Shown: positions 18,577 to 28,718, counted from the first letter of the stretch. The stretch is 50,769 nucleotides of DNA from Methylococcales bacterium (GCA_028715725.1 JAQURG010000023.1:1-50769); one strand, 5' to 3'. Notes: generated by a model from the letters alone, not told the origin. Program-made: numbers and translations.

Positions 18577-18596
18577 AAGGCTGCATAAGCAGCCTT
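18577..18596 (-). terminator. Hairpin between tRNA-Ile and metK
   Basis: AAGGCTGC at 18577-18584 pairs perfectly with GCAGCCTT at 18589-18596 around a four-base loop. On the minus strand the stem ends in TTTT followed by G, a short U tract just downstream of the tRNA 3' end. On the plus strand it is followed by CTTTTT. It most likely ends the tRNA transcript. Confidence 0.65.
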
Positions 18597-18604
18597 CTTT
18601 TTAA

Positions 18605-18681
18605 TGGTGGGCCCTGTAGGACTTGAACCTACGACCTGCCGATTATGAGTCGGACGCTCTAACCAACTGAGCTAAGGGCCC
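18605..18681 (-). tRNA. ileX: tRNA-Ile(CAU), lysidine-type
   Basis: A 77-base cloverleaf on the minus strand. The acceptor stem GGGCCCT pairs with AGGGCCC and the CCA end is encoded. It has a D-arm AGCTCAGTTGGTTAGAGC, an anticodon loop CTCATAA giving CAU, and a T-arm GTAGGTTCAAGTCCTAC. CAU could mean Met, but the overall sequence and the position just after rpoD match Escherichia coli ileX rather than elongator tRNA-Met. C34 would then be changed to lysidine by TilS to read AUA. Confidence 0.85.
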
Positions 18682-18693
18682 TTTGTTTCTTAT

Positions 18694-20502
18694 CTACTCG
18701 CCATCCAGAAAGCATCTTAACTGCTCTGATCTGGATGGGTGCCTTAACTTTCTTAAGGCTTTTGCTTCAATTTGCCGGATGCGTTCACGCGTCACATCAA
18801 ACTGCTTACCCACTTCTTCCAAGGTATGATCGGTATTCATATTGATACCAAAACGCATACGTAGAACTTTTGCTTCTCTGGCGGTTAATCCCGCCAAAAC
18901 ATTTTGCGTCGATTCACGCAAACCGGCAATAGTAGCCGCTTCAACCGGAGAAAGCACCTTGGCATCTTCTATGAAATCTCCCAGATGAGAATCTTCATCA
19001 TCACCAATCGGAGTTTCCATTGATATAGGCTCTTTTGCGATTTTTAATACTTTACGAACTTTATCTTCCGGCATTTCCATACGCTCAGCCAATTCCTCGG
19101 GCGTTGCTTCACGTCCCATTTCCTGCAGAATCTGCCGGGAAATCCGATTTAATTTATTGATCGTTTCGATCATGTGCACCGGAATACGGATGGTTCGGGC
19201 CTGATCTGCAATAGATCGCGTAATAGCTTGTCTGATCCACCATGTCGCATAGGTAGAAAATTTATAGCCGCGACGATACTCAAACTTATCCACTGCCTTC
19301 ATTAAACCAATATTGCCTTCCTGAATCAAGTCCAGGAATTGCAAACCGCGATTAGTATATTTTTTAGCGATCGAGATAACCAGCCTTAGATTAGCTTCAA
19401 TCATTTCCTTCTTCGCGCGTCTGGCTTTGGCTTCGCCGATAGACATACGTCGATTAATATCTTTTAAGCCGCTAACAGTTAAACCGTATTCTGCCTCGAT
19501 ATCGGACAAAATCTTTTGTGCCTTTTTCAGTTCTTTTTCGTGTGCTTTCAAAGCTTCCGAGTAGCTATCACCCGAATTCAGGTGTTGATCCAGCCACTCT
19601 GAACTGGACTCATGCTCGGTAAATGAAACTATAAAATCCTTGCGCGACATTTTTGCTTCCTTTACAAAAATATCGAGAATCAGTTTTTCCTGCTCACGAA
19701 CAATGGCGACGCCATTCGGAATAATAGCCGTTAATTTTTTTAAATATTGCGGTGTCCATTTAAATTCCATGAACAGATCAGCTAATATTTCAAAGGCATT
19801 TTCCGTTTTATCACTGGTATAGCCATGCTTTTTAATTGCTGTCGAAGCTATTTTTAACTGCTTTCTTAGCGCCTCGACTTTTTCCTGAACCTCTTCGAAA
19901 TTGAGCCCTTTCAGTTCGTCTTCAGCACCGGCGTCTTCAACCATATCATGGGCGGGCAGCGTACTGACTATATCTTCAGAATTGCTTAAATCCGCGAACC
20001 CCGAAATCAAATCGGTCAGGCGAATATCGCCTTCCTCATCAAAAATGCTGTCAAATGACTGTAAAAAGTCATCGACAACGACACAAGATCGGGCAATGGC
20101 TTTAATAAGCTGCTGCTGCCCTTCTTCAATACGCTTGGCGATTTTCAGCTCATCCGCGCGTGTCAATAACTCCACTGAACCCATCTCTCGCATATACATG
20201 CGCACCGGGTCGGTGGTTCTGCCGAACTCACTGTCAACAGAAGCCAGGGCTGCAACTTCTTCGGCGTCTTCGTCATCGGTTGTGACCGCCGCGGAATCGG
20301 TTATTAATGAGTCTTCATCAGGCGCAACCTCATAAACCTGAATCCCCATTTCATTGATCATGCCAATGATATCTTCGATTTGTTCAGGGTCAACAATATC
20401 ACTAGGCAAATGATCATTAACTTCGGCATAAGTCAGGTATCCCTGCACTTTGCCTTTAGCTATCAATTGTTTAAGCTGGGAATGCTGCTGTTCTTGGTTC
20501 AT
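18694..20502 (-). CDS. rpoD: RNA polymerase sigma factor RpoD (sigma-70)
   Basis: Primary sigma factor. The 602 residues show region 1.1 at the N terminus, region 1.2 ([11 protein letters not shown]), an acidic non-conserved insert, region 2 ([36 protein letters not shown], and the melting aromatic block ending [10 protein letters not shown]), region 3 and region 4.2 ([20 protein letters not shown]). It is third in rpsU-yqeY-dnaG-rpoD. The tRNA-Ile gene begins 12 bases after its stop. Confidence 0.98.
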   Translation of the reverse strand: MNQEQQHSQLKQLIAKGKVQGYLTYAEVNDHLPSDIVDPEQIEDIIGMINEMGIQVYEVAPDEDSLITDSAAVTTDDEDAEEVAALASVDSEFGRTTDPVRMYMREMGSVELLTRADELKIAKRIEEGQQQLIKAIARSCVVVDDFLQSFDSIFDEEGDIRLTDLISGFADLSNSEDIVSTLPAHDMVEDAGAEDELKGLNFEEVQEKVEALRKQLKIASTAIKKHGYTSDKTENAFEILADLFMEFKWTPQYLKKLTAIIPNGVAIVREQEKLILDIFVKEAKMSRKDFIVSFTEHESSSEWLDQHLNSGDSYSEALKAHEKELKKAQKILSDIEAEYGLTVSGLKDINRRMSIGEAKARRAKKEMIEANLRLVISIAKKYTNRGLQFLDLIQEGNIGLMKAVDKFEYRRGYKFSTYATWWIRQAITRSIADQARTIRIPVHMIETINKLNRISRQILQEMGREATPEELAERMEMPEDKVRKVLKIAKEPISMETPIGDDEDSHLGDFIEDAKVLSPVEAATIAGLRESTQNVLAGLTAREAKVLRMRFGINMNTDHTLEEVGKQFDVTRERIRQIEAKALRKLRHPSRSEQLRCFLDGE

Positions 20503-20579
20503 CTTTTACTCACTGTGTGCTCCGCTGAGCACGGTCAATCTTAACAGAAGATTATACTATAAGTTTACATCTCATCAAA

Positions 20580-22301
20580 CTATTTGTTTGCCAACATTTT
20601 AATCAGGGTCTCCCGCTCGTGAACATTCAACCCCTTGCTCTGGGCCTTAGCCTGCAACCTCGTAATACAAGCTTCCCTTCCTTGCTTAAGCAAGCCATTT
20701 AGCGCATCACAAAACTCTGCTTCCACCCCGTCATCCGGAATCATCAAATCCATCAAAGCCAGTTTCTTAATAATGGCTTCATCAGCATGATCTCGATAGA
20801 CTTCCAATAATACTCCATAATTAGCTGGTTTTTTATCAGCGATGACTTGCAGGATGTTTTTAAATTTTTCGACCCCTTCGAACTCCAGGCAATCCCAATC
20901 AACTTTCTTTTGCTCAATTATTTCGATAAATTTGGGATTCTGAAGCAATAAAGCAATCACAAAACTTGGCAATGACGGCCGACCTTGTTTCAGCCGATAT
21001 TTTTTTTCCTGTTTTTTATAGGAAAGCATAGCGCCTGTATCCAAAATATGCTGTTTAGCCAAGCTGGATAATTTTTCAAACATCATTTCTCTAAACGCGC
21101 CGACAGGTAATTGCGTTAAATACGATTCAGCTTCAGTCCTTAAATTGGAGCGACTTTCCATTTCCGACAACTTTAAGTCTTTAGAAAAATGCTCAAAAAA
21201 ATATTCTGACAAGACCTGAGCTGTTTGCACTCGTTCTACGAGTTTATCAAGCCCTTCTTCACGCACCAATGAATCCGGATCATGATTTTCAGGCAGCAGC
21301 ATAATTCGAATTTGCCGCCCACTTTTTAAGGATGGAAAAACCGATGCAATCGCTCTCCAGGCCGCCTCACGGCCCGCCCTATCCCCGTCAAAGCAAAATA
21401 CCAGCTCCGACGAGAACCGAAACAACAAGTCCAGATGCGCTTGCGATGTCGCTGTTCCCAACGTTGCAACGGCATAATGAATTCCAAACTGAGCCAAGGC
21501 GATAACATCCATATAACCCTCAACAACCAATATCCGCTGCGGCCTGGAATTCTTTTGCAGAAGCTCGTACAAGCCATAAACTTCCTGACCTTTATGAAAT
21601 AGTGGTGTTTCCGGAGAATTCAAGTACTTTGGCAATGAGTTATCAGTTACCCGCCCGCCAAATCCTATAATTCTGGCGCGCCTGTTTCGAATGGGAAACA
21701 TGATTCGACCGCGAAAACGATCATAGAACTGTCCATTCTCCTTGCTGACCAACAATCCGGCTTCGATCAGTAATTTCTGATCAAATCGACTCGCCAAAGC
21801 TCTCCAATCGTCAGGAGCATAACCCAGGATGAAATCACCGGCACAATCACCGCTAACACCTCTGGCTTTTAAATACTCAACCGCTTTTTTCCCTTCTTCG
21901 CTGGCTCGTAATTGCCTCACATAAAAAGCAGCCACCTGCTCCATCAGCCCATACAGACTGCTTAAATCCTCTTTCTTTTGCTCCGACTGATATTCGACGG
22001 ATGCTCTGGGTATTTCAAGCCCCGCAAATCCCGCCAGATCTTCAACCGCCTCAATAAAATCAAGATGACTGAAATTCATCAGAAAGCCAATGGCATTACC
22101 GCTAACACCACAACCAAAGCAATGGAAAAATTGTTTTGGTTGATTCACGGAAAAGCTGGGTGTTTTTTCAGTATGAAACGGGCAGCGGGCAATATAATTT
22201 GCACCCGTTTTTTTTAAAGGAACATGCGAATCGATTAAGTCGACTATATCAACCCGCACCAAAAGCTCATCAATAAACTCGCGAGGAATTCTACCGGACA
22301 T
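20580..22301 (-). CDS. dnaG: DNA primase
   Basis: Synthesises RNA primers at the replication fork. The N-terminal CHC2 zinc ribbon uses Cys40, His43, Cys61 and Cys64. The TOPRIM core has LVVEGYMDVIAL and FCFDGDRAGREA. The C-terminal third is the helical helicase-binding domain. Length 573 is normal. It lies 77 bases upstream of rpoD and 20 bases after yqeY. Confidence 0.98.
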   Translation of the reverse strand: MSGRIPREFIDELLVRVDIVDLIDSHVPLKKTGANYIARCPFHTEKTPSFSVNQPKQFFHCFGCGVSGNAIGFLMNFSHLDFIEAVEDLAGFAGLEIPRASVEYQSEQKKEDLSSLYGLMEQVAAFYVRQLRASEEGKKAVEYLKARGVSGDCAGDFILGYAPDDWRALASRFDQKLLIEAGLLVSKENGQFYDRFRGRIMFPIRNRRARIIGFGGRVTDNSLPKYLNSPETPLFHKGQEVYGLYELLQKNSRPQRILVVEGYMDVIALAQFGIHYAVATLGTATSQAHLDLLFRFSSELVFCFDGDRAGREAAWRAIASVFPSLKSGRQIRIMLLPENHDPDSLVREEGLDKLVERVQTAQVLSEYFFEHFSKDLKLSEMESRSNLRTEAESYLTQLPVGAFREMMFEKLSSLAKQHILDTGAMLSYKKQEKKYRLKQGRPSLPSFVIALLLQNPKFIEIIEQKKVDWDCLEFEGVEKFKNILQVIADKKPANYGVLLEVYRDHADEAIIKKLALMDLMIPDDGVEAEFCDALNGLLKQGREACITRLQAKAQSKGLNVHERETLIKMLANK

Positions 22302-22321
22302 TATTTACCCGGAAAAATAAG

Positions 22322-22774
22322 TTATCCAGCTAATGCTGCCTTAATTCTAGCACTAACAACGGACATATCGGCTCGACCCTGCATTTTTGTTTTTAACAGC
22401 CCCATGATCTTACCCATGTCTTTCAGGGATTGGGCACCTGACTCAGCCACTGCCTCGCTGACCATCGCATCAATTTCTTCATCATCAAGAGCTTTTGGCA
22501 TAAAATCCTGAATCACCAGAATTTCTGCTTCTTCAATTGCCGACAAGTCATTCCGGCCTGCTTCAGTAAACTGCCGGATAGATTCGCGGCGTTGCTTGAG
22601 CATCTTGTCAAGAATCAGGATAACACGATCATTATCCAGCACGATGCGCTCATCAACCTCAACCTGCTTCAATGCCGCCAGAATTAAACGAATCACTCCC
22701 AGCCTGGCTTTATCGCCCGCCTTCATGGAAGCTTTCATATCATCTTTGACACGATCTGTTAATAAATCCATCAC
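22322..22774 (-). CDS. yqeY: GatB/YqeY domain protein
   Basis: 150-residue YqeY-family protein, related to the tail of the GatB amidotransferase subunit. A possible role in tRNA-dependent amidation is only inferred in the literature. LGVIRLILAALKQVEVDER and DMGKIMGLLKTKMQGRADMSVVS are conserved blocks. Two adjacent ATGs (22774 and 22771) are possible starts. It lies between rpsU and dnaG, as in many Gammaproteobacteria. Confidence 0.93.
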   Translation of the reverse strand: MMDLLTDRVKDDMKASMKAGDKARLGVIRLILAALKQVEVDERIVLDNDRVILILDKMLKQRRESIRQFTEAGRNDLSAIEEAEILVIQDFMPKALDDEEIDAMVSEAVAESGAQSLKDMGKIMGLLKTKMQGRADMSVVSARIKAALAG

Positions 22775-22789
22775 ACTAAACCTTAGTCT

Positions 22790-23023
22790 TTACAGCACAG
22801 GACGTCCACGACGCAAATTTTTAAGTGCATAACGTTCACGAGCCAATTTTTTCAAATGCCGTTTAACAGCCGCTGCGCCTTTACGCTTACGCTCTGCCGT
22901 TGGTTTCTCATAAAACTCGCGACGACGCACTTCAGCCAATACACCCGCCTTCTCACAGGCACGTTTAAAACGGCGAATTGCAATATCAAATGGTTCGTTT
23001 TCTTTAATTTTCACTGACGGCAT
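22790..23023 (-). CDS. rpsU: 30S ribosomal protein S21
   Basis: 77 residues, basic, with the S21 pattern: [20 protein letters not shown] at the start and a Lys/Arg-rich C terminus ([14 protein letters not shown]). The usual S21 has about 70 residues; this one has a few more at the C terminus (NLRRGRPVL). It is the first gene of the macromolecular synthesis operon and follows a good sigma-70-type promoter at 23095-23122. Confidence 0.97.
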   Translation of the reverse strand: MPSVKIKENEPFDIAIRRFKRACEKAGVLAEVRRREFYEKPTAERKRKGAAAVKRHLKKLARERYALKNLRRGRPVL

Positions 23024-23094
23024 TATATATGATCCAACTATGTTAATATTTTAAAGGTAAGGGTTGTTCGGCCCATTAATAAACAGAACTTCTA

Positions 23095-23122
23095 ATTATA
23101 CCTTTACTTTTATAATTTTCAA
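23095..23122 (-). promoter_or_regulatory. Sigma-70-type promoter for rpsU operon
   Basis: On the minus strand TTGAAA (23122-23117), a 16-base spacer and a perfect TATAAT (23100-23095) lie about 70 bases ahead of the rpsU start. This fits a strong housekeeping promoter for rpsU-yqeY-dnaG-rpoD. The leader between the -10 box and the ATG has no obvious structure. Confidence 0.6.
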
Positions 23123-23214
23123 AAATTCAATAAGTACTTTAAGCATTGATAGATATCAAATCACTTAATAAACAGCACCCCTGACTTTAACCTGACTTTT
23201 ATTTCTTTAACTCA

Positions 23215-24231
23215 ATGTATGTTTTAGGCATAGAAACCTCCTGCGATGAAACCGGCGTTGCCATTTATCATTCCGAACAAGGCTTGCTAAATCATCTTTT
23301 ATACAGCCAAGTAGAGATGCACAATGAATACGGCGGTGTTGTTCCTGAACTGGCCTCACGCGACCATATCCGTAAATTGGTCCCACTTATCAAGCAATGC
23401 CTGCAAGAAAGCCATCTCAAAAACGATGACATTAACGGCATTGCCTATACGGCAGGCCCGGGGCTGATGGGGGCCTTATTAGTCGGCGCAGCAACAGCCC
23501 GAAGCCTGGCATGGTCCTGGCAGATTCCCGCTATTGCTGTGCATCACATGGAAGGACACCTGCTGGCTCCCATGCTGGAAGAAAGTCCGCCGAAGTTTCC
23601 TTTTATCGCTTTATTAATTTCCGGGGGGCACACATTGCTGATTCAAGTCGAAGGGATCGGCCGCTATCGGCTATTAGGCGAATCACTCGATGACGCAGCG
23701 GGAGAAGCGTTTGATAAAACTGCAAAAATGCTGGGGCTGGGCTATCCCGGTGGACCCAAACTGTCTTTGCTCGCTGAACGCGGCTGCCCGGATATTAAAT
23801 TTCCACGCCCCATGACCGACCGCCCGGGATTAGACTTCAGCTTTAGCGGCTTAAAAACCTTCGCACTCAATACCATCCATGCTTCCGAAAAAACCGTGCA
23901 AGACAAGGCAGACATTGCCGCCTCTTTTCAAAGTGCGGTTGCGGATACGCTCAGCATTAAATGCAAGCGGGCTTTGCAACAAACCGGTTTAAAATCATTG
24001 GTAGTTGCCGGCGGTGTCAGCGCCAACCGTAAAATTCGCGCATCTTTAACCGAAATGGCGGATAAAGAAAATGTGCAAATCTATTTTCCCAGACCCCAGT
24101 TCTGCACAGACAACGGCGCCATGATTGCCTATGCCGGCTGTCAAAGATTACTGGCGGGACAACAGCAAGGTCTGGAAATTTTCGCCCGCCCTCGCTGGCC
24201 GATTAGTGAGTTATCTCCAATACAAAATTAA
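23215..24231 (+). CDS. tsaD: tRNA N6-threonylcarbamoyladenosine transferase subunit
   Basis: Transfers threonylcarbamoyl to A37 of ANN-reading tRNAs as part of the TsaBDE complex. The 338 residues show the ASKHA-type start [14 protein letters not shown], metal ligands His111 and His115 in [11 protein letters not shown], and [13 protein letters not shown]. It is divergent from rpsU, the common arrangement in Proteobacteria. Its stop overlaps the stop of plsY by four bases tail to tail. Confidence 0.98.
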   Translation: MYVLGIETSCDETGVAIYHSEQGLLNHLLYSQVEMHNEYGGVVPELASRDHIRKLVPLIKQCLQESHLKNDDINGIAYTAGPGLMGALLVGAATARSLAWSWQIPAIAVHHMEGHLLAPMLEESPPKFPFIALLISGGHTLLIQVEGIGRYRLLGESLDDAAGEAFDKTAKMLGLGYPGGPKLSLLAERGCPDIKFPRPMTDRPGLDFSFSGLKTFALNTIHASEKTVQDKADIAASFQSAVADTLSIKCKRALQQTGLKSLVVAGGVSANRKIRASLTEMADKENVQIYFPRPQFCTDNGAMIAYAGCQRLLAGQQQGLEIFARPRWPISELSPIQN

Positions 24232-24827
24232 AATTCGTTTTCACTTTTGCCTGCTTTATATTCTTCTCCAGTCCACAGGCGCTGGATATTGCTTTTATGC
24301 CGCCACAACAACAACACCGTCATAAATGCAGAAGCGGCAGTTATAGAGGCATCACCAACGATAAACCAGGCAAAAACCGGAGATAAAATGGAGGCGCATA
24401 ATGCGGATAAAGAAGAAATTTTGCCGATCTTGTACACCAGAATCCAACTCCCTATGAAAGCAAAGCCAAGCGGCCATGAGAACCCAAGCAAAACCCCAAT
24501 CGATGTCGCAACCCCCTTGCCACCTTCAAAGTTAAAAAATACCGGATAAAGATGCCCGATAAACGCAGCAATACCGGTAATAGCTAGTAATTCATCGGGC
24601 GCACCCAATAAATTGGCACTATAAACAGGAACCAAACCCTTAAGCAGATCACCCAGCAGGGTAATAGCAGCGGGTTTTTTGCCTCCGATACGCATTACAT
24701 TGGTTGCTCCCGGATTACCCGAACCCTGTTCGCGAGGATCTGGCAACCCCATCAATCGGCAAATAAGAATTGCGCTGGAAATTGAGCCTATTAAATAGGC
24801 GGCCGGTACGAACAACCATTCAATCAT
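24228..24827 (-). CDS. plsY: Glycerol-3-phosphate acyltransferase PlsY
   Basis: Membrane acyltransferase using acyl-phosphate to acylate glycerol-3-phosphate, the first step of phospholipid synthesis. The 199 residues have several membrane spans. The three family motifs are [37 protein letters not shown] and, later, [13 protein letters not shown]. It is divergent from folB with a 94-base promoter gap. Confidence 0.96.
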   Translation of the reverse strand: MIEWLFVPAAYLIGSISSAILICRLMGLPDPREQGSGNPGATNVMRIGGKKPAAITLLGDLLKGLVPVYSANLLGAPDELLAITGIAAFIGHLYPVFFNFEGGKGVATSIGVLLGFSWPLGFAFIGSWILVYKIGKISSLSALCASILSPVFAWFIVGDASITAASAFMTVLLLWRHKSNIQRLWTGEEYKAGKSENEF

Positions 24828-24921
24828 TGTTTATCTTTCCCCATTCAGAACTTGTAAGCCAAGCATATTTCCCTGATACTTAGCGCTTTTAAAAAACGCG
24901 TATCATAACCGGAAAACAACT

Positions 24922-25275
24922 ATGGATATCATCTTTTTAGGCGGGCTTGAAATTGAAACCATTATCGGTATCTACGATTGGGAGAGAGTAACCAAACAAA
25001 CTGTTGTTCTTGACATTGAAATGGCTTTTGATATAGAAAAAGCAGCGGAGACCGATGACATTCAATTTACGCTTGATTACAAGACCGTTTCCAAACGTAT
25101 TATAGAATTTGTCGAGTCCAATCAGTTTTTTCTGGTTGAGAAATTAATTGCCGAAATTGCCAACATTATCCGTAATGAATTTAATGTGCCCTGGGTAAAA
25201 ATAACCCTGAATAAGAAAGGCGCTATACGAGGCGCCGCTGACGTCGGCATTATTATTGAGCGAGGGGAGAAATAG
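24922..25275 (+). CDS. folB: Dihydroneopterin aldolase
   Basis: Cleaves dihydroneopterin to 6-hydroxymethyl-dihydropterin and glycolaldehyde in folate synthesis. The 117 residues have the tunnelling-fold blocks GLEIETIIGIYDWER (catalytic Glu region), LDYKTVSKRI, LVEKLIAEIA and the Lys in ITLNKKGAIRGAADVGI. folK follows after four bases. Confidence 0.95.
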   Translation: MDIIFLGGLEIETIIGIYDWERVTKQTVVLDIEMAFDIEKAAETDDIQFTLDYKTVSKRIIEFVESNQFFLVEKLIAEIANIIRNEFNVPWVKITLNKKGAIRGAADVGIIIERGEK

Positions 25276-25279
25276 AAAT

Positions 25280-25774
25280 ATGCCGAAAGGTTATATCAGC
25301 ATAGGCAGCAATATCGACAAGGATAAAAATATCCCTGGCAGCCTTCAGGCGCTTAAACAGCTTTTTGGCGAACTGACTGTATCCAGTATTTATGAGTCTG
25401 AGCCGGTAGGTTTCTCAGGCGATACTTTTTATAATCTTGTCGTTGGATTTGACTCTGACCTGGAAGTGAGAGAGGTTGCCCGACAGCTACGGCAAATAGA
25501 GCTGGATAACGGCCGTACACGCGATTGTCAAAAGTTTTCTTCCCGAACTCTTGATCTGGATTTGATTCTTTACAGCGATCTCATCGTCAATGATGGCCGC
25601 TTGCAAATCCCACGCGATGAAATAGAACGCTACGCTTTTGTACTGGAACCCTTAGCCGAAATAGCCCCGACTTTAAAACATCCGGTCACTGATAAAAGTT
25701 ATGCCGAACTCTGGGAAAAATTCGACAAAACCGATCTCAAACAAAAACGCGTAACACCGGATTGGGCTCGTTAA
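25280..25774 (+). CDS. folK: 6-hydroxymethyl-7,8-dihydropterin pyrophosphokinase
   Basis: Transfers pyrophosphate from ATP to the product of FolB. Motifs YISIGSNIDKDKN, YESEPVGF, FYNLVVGF, LRQIELDNGR and SSRTLDLDLILY are present, and the latter holds the metal-binding aspartates. The open frame starts at 25256 inside folB. The ATG at 25280 gives the canonical start and has a GAGGGG upstream within the end of folB, so it is chosen (164 residues). Confidence 0.95.
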   Translation: MPKGYISIGSNIDKDKNIPGSLQALKQLFGELTVSSIYESEPVGFSGDTFYNLVVGFDSDLEVREVARQLRQIELDNGRTRDCQKFSSRTLDLDLILYSDLIVNDGRLQIPRDEIERYAFVLEPLAEIAPTLKHPVTDKSYAELWEKFDKTDLKQKRVTPDWAR

Positions 25775-25790
25775 ACCGGAGCGAAAAAAA

Positions 25791-26522
25791 TTAATAATAT
25801 AAGGTACGTCCGCCATCAACGGTGATTATTTGCCCGGTAATATAATTAGCATCCCTGATCAAAAATAAAACCGCCTTGGCAATATCGGTCGGCTCCCCGT
25901 TACGCTGTAAAGCGACCCGTTGCAGGATCTCCCGCTTGCTTTTTTCAGAAGGCTCATTATCCGGCCAAAGAATAGCACCGGGGGCGACCCCGTTCACTCT
26001 GACGGCAGGTCCTAATTCCTTGGCTAAAATCCTGGTCATAACGACTAATCCGGCTTTGGCGATACTGTACACCGGATAGCCCGGCAGGCCTCGCTCAGCA
26101 TGAATATCGGCAATATTAACAATGCACCCGCTATTGCTGGTTAATTTTTCCGCCAATAGCTGTATAAGAAAGAATGGCGCCTTCAGATTACTACCCAGCA
26201 ATTCATCCCATTGCTGCTCGGTAACGCTGACCAAGGGCGTCGGATAAAAAGTTGATGCATTATTAACCAGCACATCGATGCCTCCCCATGCCAGTTTAGC
26301 GGCGTCGGCAAGCGCTTCCAGCTCTGCCTTGACAAGCAAATCAGCGCATATTACTTGTGCAGAATCAGCGCGTAATGCATTAAGCTCATCACAAAGCTGC
26401 AATACTGCTTTATACGAAGACCGATAATGCAAAAGAATATTACAACCCTTGCTATGCAGCAATTTTGCACAAGCCGCGCCTATGCGTTTCGCCGCTCCTG
26501 TTATCAATATATTTTTTTGCAT
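25791..26522 (-). CDS. Pteridine reductase-like SDR (PTR1/FolM type)
   Basis: 243-residue SDR. The cofactor motif TGAAKRIG (residues 8-15) fits the TGxxxRxG form typical of pteridine reductases. The catalytic set is Asp139, Tyr152 and Lys156: Asp replaces the usual Ser and lies 13 residues before Tyr, as in the Leishmania PTR1 triad. This supports NADPH-dependent reduction of biopterin or dihydrofolate. It is convergent with folB-folK, only 16 bases apart, which also suggests a pterin or folate role. It may act as an alternative dihydrofolate reductase. Confidence 0.85.
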   Translation of the reverse strand: MQKNILITGAAKRIGAACAKLLHSKGCNILLHYRSSYKAVLQLCDELNALRADSAQVICADLLVKAELEALADAAKLAWGGIDVLVNNASTFYPTPLVSVTEQQWDELLGSNLKAPFFLIQLLAEKLTSNSGCIVNIADIHAERGLPGYPVYSIAKAGLVVMTRILAKELGPAVRVNGVAPGAILWPDNEPSEKSKREILQRVALQRNGEPTDIAKAVLFLIRDANYITGQIITVDGGRTLYY

Positions 26523-26572
26523 AATATGCGCTTCTGCTTAATTTAAGGACTTGACACTATAATCAAGTATTT

Positions 26573-26602
26573 TTGACGATTCAATGATAAGTGGTCTATT
26601 CT
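26573..26602 (+). promoter_or_regulatory. Candidate promoter of the SGNH lipoprotein gene
   Basis: TTGACG at 26573-26578, an 18-base spacer and TATTCT at 26597-26602 lie 28 bases ahead of the ATG at 26631. Reasonable sigma-70 match, judged by eye. Confidence 0.4.
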
Positions 26603-26630
26603 AACAAGACCTTAATTTGCATGCAGTTTT

Positions 26631-27236
26631 ATGAAAAAGATATTTTTAATTGCTATTTTTGTGTTACTGGCTTCCTGTAGCGGTCCATCAAAAACCTTAA
26701 CAAAATTACCTTCCGATGCCGTTATTCTGGCTTTTGGAGACAGCCTGACCTATGGTACAGGCGCGTCTGCCGGGCATGACTACCCCCATATTCTCGCGGG
26801 GCTGACTGCACGAAAAGTCATCAATGAGGGTGTTCCAGGGGAAATCAGCAGCGCCGGCCTTAAGCGCTTGCCGGCATTACTGGATGAATACCAGCCGGAC
26901 TTACTGATCCTGATACATGGCGGCAATGATATGTTAAGGCATATTCCTAATGAGCACACTGCTGACAATCTTGGAAAAATGATTGCAGAAGCCAGCGACC
27001 GCCATATACAGGTTGTGATGCTTGGAGTGCCGAAATTTAATTTATTGTCATTAAGCAGTGCGGATTTTTATCAGGCTCTGGCAGAATCCCGCCATGTTAT
27101 AGTGGATCTTAATACACTGCCTGATATCCTCAGCGACAATCGCTTAAAGGCAGACATAATCCATCCTAATGATGCGGGCTATGAGCTTATGGCGAATAAC
27201 ATCTTCAATTTATTGAAACGGGCCGGAGCTTTATAG
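26631..27236 (+). CDS. Lipoprotein SGNH/GDSL hydrolase (TesA-like)
   Basis: 201 residues. The signal peptide ends in the lipobox LASC with Cys16, so the mature protein is a lipoprotein, probably held at the inner face of the outer membrane (Ser follows Cys). The SGNH blocks are GDSLTYGTGA (Ser38), Gly70, GGND (Asn99) and DIIHPND (Asp175, His178), so the esterase/thioesterase catalytic set is complete. Arylesterase or lysophospholipase activity is possible; the substrate is unknown. It is divergent from the pteridine reductase gene. Confidence 0.88.
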   Translation: MKKIFLIAIFVLLASCSGPSKTLTKLPSDAVILAFGDSLTYGTGASAGHDYPHILAGLTARKVINEGVPGEISSAGLKRLPALLDEYQPDLLILIHGGNDMLRHIPNEHTADNLGKMIAEASDRHIQVVMLGVPKFNLLSLSSADFYQALAESRHVIVDLNTLPDILSDNRLKADIIHPNDAGYELMANNIFNLLKRAGAL

Positions 27237-27402
27237 CTTCTAATATTTCCACGGTTGAATTTTGTCTTATTATTCGGGAAAATCAGCACAGAAACACAAC
27301 ATCGACCGAGGGTCAATGATCCGTGCTATTATCCAATGGGAAAGATTTTCTGGCCGATATTCTCGCTCCGCGTCCCAGAGAGCAATCGAAATTTTCAGAT
27401 TA

Positions 27403-28188
27403 TTAATCATCGTGCTGTTCGATTCTGTTCAATTCAGCCTCCAGCTCAATATCGTCAGGTTTATGCACAAATAAACGTGAGCACAATAGACCCATCTCAA
27501 ACAACATCCACATCGGCACGGCTAACAGGGTTTGTGAAATGGCATCAGGCGGCGTCAAAAACGCACCGATGACAAACGCAGCAACAATCACATAAGGGCG
27601 TTTTTCAGCAAGAGCCGCCGGGGTTATTAATCCTGTCCATACCATTACGATAGTAAATATAGGCACCTCAAAACAGACGCCAAACGCAAAAAACAGCGTT
27701 AAAACAAAATCCAGGTACTTGGTAATATCAGTCATCACCGCGACTCCAGCAGGCGCTGCTGCTGTCAGGAAGCCAAATACCAGCGGAAAAACAACAAAAT
27801 AAGCAAAGATCACGCCCAGGTAGAATAGCAGTGTACTGGCAACCAGTAACGGTAAAATCATTCTACGTTCACGCTTATAAAGTCCGGGCGCTACAAAAGC
27901 CCAAAACTGATAAAGAATAACAGGGACAGAAATAAAAACAGCGACAACCAGCGCCAGCTTGAATGGCGTAAAAAAGGGCGATGCCACATCAATAGCAATC
28001 ATCGTGCTATTTTTCGGCATATGCTTCATTAACGGCCCGGCCAGGATGCTATAGATTTGGTTAGCGTAAGAGGCCAAACCTAAAAATATGACTAATACGC
28101 ATAAAATGACCTTCAACAGGCGAGTACGCAATTCAATCAGATGACTGATAAAAGGCAGTTCAGCCTCTTCGCTATTATTTTTGCTCAT
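27403..28188 (-). CDS. tatC: Sec-independent protein translocase TatC
   Basis: Six-span inner membrane receptor for twin-arginine signal peptides. The N-terminal [16 protein letters not shown] and the internal [12 protein letters not shown] and [16 protein letters not shown] are diagnostic. 261 residues. It overlaps tatB by 14 bases. A 166-base gap to the convergent SGNH gene holds no gene or clear terminator. Confidence 0.97.
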   Translation of the reverse strand: MSKNNSEEAELPFISHLIELRTRLLKVILCVLVIFLGLASYANQIYSILAGPLMKHMPKNSTMIAIDVASPFFTPFKLALVVAVFISVPVILYQFWAFVAPGLYKRERRMILPLLVASTLLFYLGVIFAYFVVFPLVFGFLTAAAPAGVAVMTDITKYLDFVLTLFFAFGVCFEVPIFTIVMVWTGLITPAALAEKRPYVIVAAFVIGAFLTPPDAISQTLLAVPMWMLFEMGLLCSRLFVHKPDDIELEAELNRIEQHDD

Positions 28189-28501
28189 GGGGTAATTTGA
28201 CGTCTACCGGAGCCTCTTCCGGCAACGCTGAAAGCGAGGTTTTAATAGAATCTGCAGCTTCCGCTGTTTCTGCGATCGCCGCATGGAATTCATGCAGATC
28301 CGCTTGTTCTTTCATAATCTGACGGATCTCTTCTGCCTGCAGTTCCTGTTTAATTTCTGCCTTGACGGAAGCAACCATAGAACGTGTTTTACCTATCCAG
28401 AACCCCGCCAGTCTCGCTACTTTAGGCAATCGCTCAGGGCCAATTACCAGTAAACTGACCAAACCGATCATGACAAGCTCGGAAAATCCTATATCAAACA
28501 T
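28175..28501 (-). CDS. tatB: Sec-independent protein translocase TatB
   Basis: 108 residues: an N-terminal membrane anchor [19 protein letters not shown], the hinge [13 protein letters not shown], an amphipathic helix and a charged tail ending [11 protein letters not shown]. It starts one base after tatA ends and overlaps tatC, so tatABC is one translational unit. Confidence 0.95.
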   Translation of the reverse strand: MFDIGFSELVMIGLVSLLVIGPERLPKVARLAGFWIGKTRSMVASVKAEIKQELQAEEIRQIMKEQADLHEFHAAIAETAEAADSIKTSLSALPEEAPVDVKLPHEQK

Positions 28502-28502
28502 A

Positions 28503-28718
28503 TCAGGCTTTTTCGTTTTTCTTGGAAGTCACTTCGCCATCAATTGCTTGATCATCATTTTCGGCGGTTTTTTTATCTTCTTCACCATCCTTAACGGCGG
28601 CGCGGAAGCTTTTAATGGCTCCGCCCAAATCTGCACCTACATTACGCAGTTTTTTTGTTCCAAAAAGTACAATAACGATGACTAATATGACTAATAATTC
28701 TTTAATGCCGATGCCCAT
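28503..28718 (-). CDS. tatA: Sec-independent protein translocase TatA
   Basis: 71 residues: N-terminal span (ELLVILVIVIVLFG), the FGTKKLRNVGADLGGAIKSF amphipathic helix and a hydrophilic tail. It pores the membrane for folded proteins together with TatBC. It is separated from hisE by about 200 bases that begin with a terminator, so tat has its own transcription start in that gap. Confidence 0.95.
   Translation of the reverse strand: MGIGIKELLVILVIVIVLFGTKKLRNVGADLGGAIKSFRAAVKDGEEDKKTAENDDQAIDGEVTSKKNEKA

Noticed and set aside
17358-18604. SAH or SAM riboswitch controlling metK-ahcY
   Set aside because: The metK-ahcY gap is only 17 bases, and the 66 bases between metK and the tRNA hold a simple hairpin. 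Nothing resembles a riboswitch core.
18605-18681. Elongator tRNA-Met, from the CAU anticodon
   Set aside because: The sequence and position after rpoD match the lysidine-type tRNA-Ile of Escherichia coli (ileX) better than elongator tRNA-Met.
27255-27572. 105-residue plus-strand frame downstream of the SGNH hydrolase
   Set aside because: Most of it is antisense to the 3' end of tatC and it has no recognisable domain or ribosome site.
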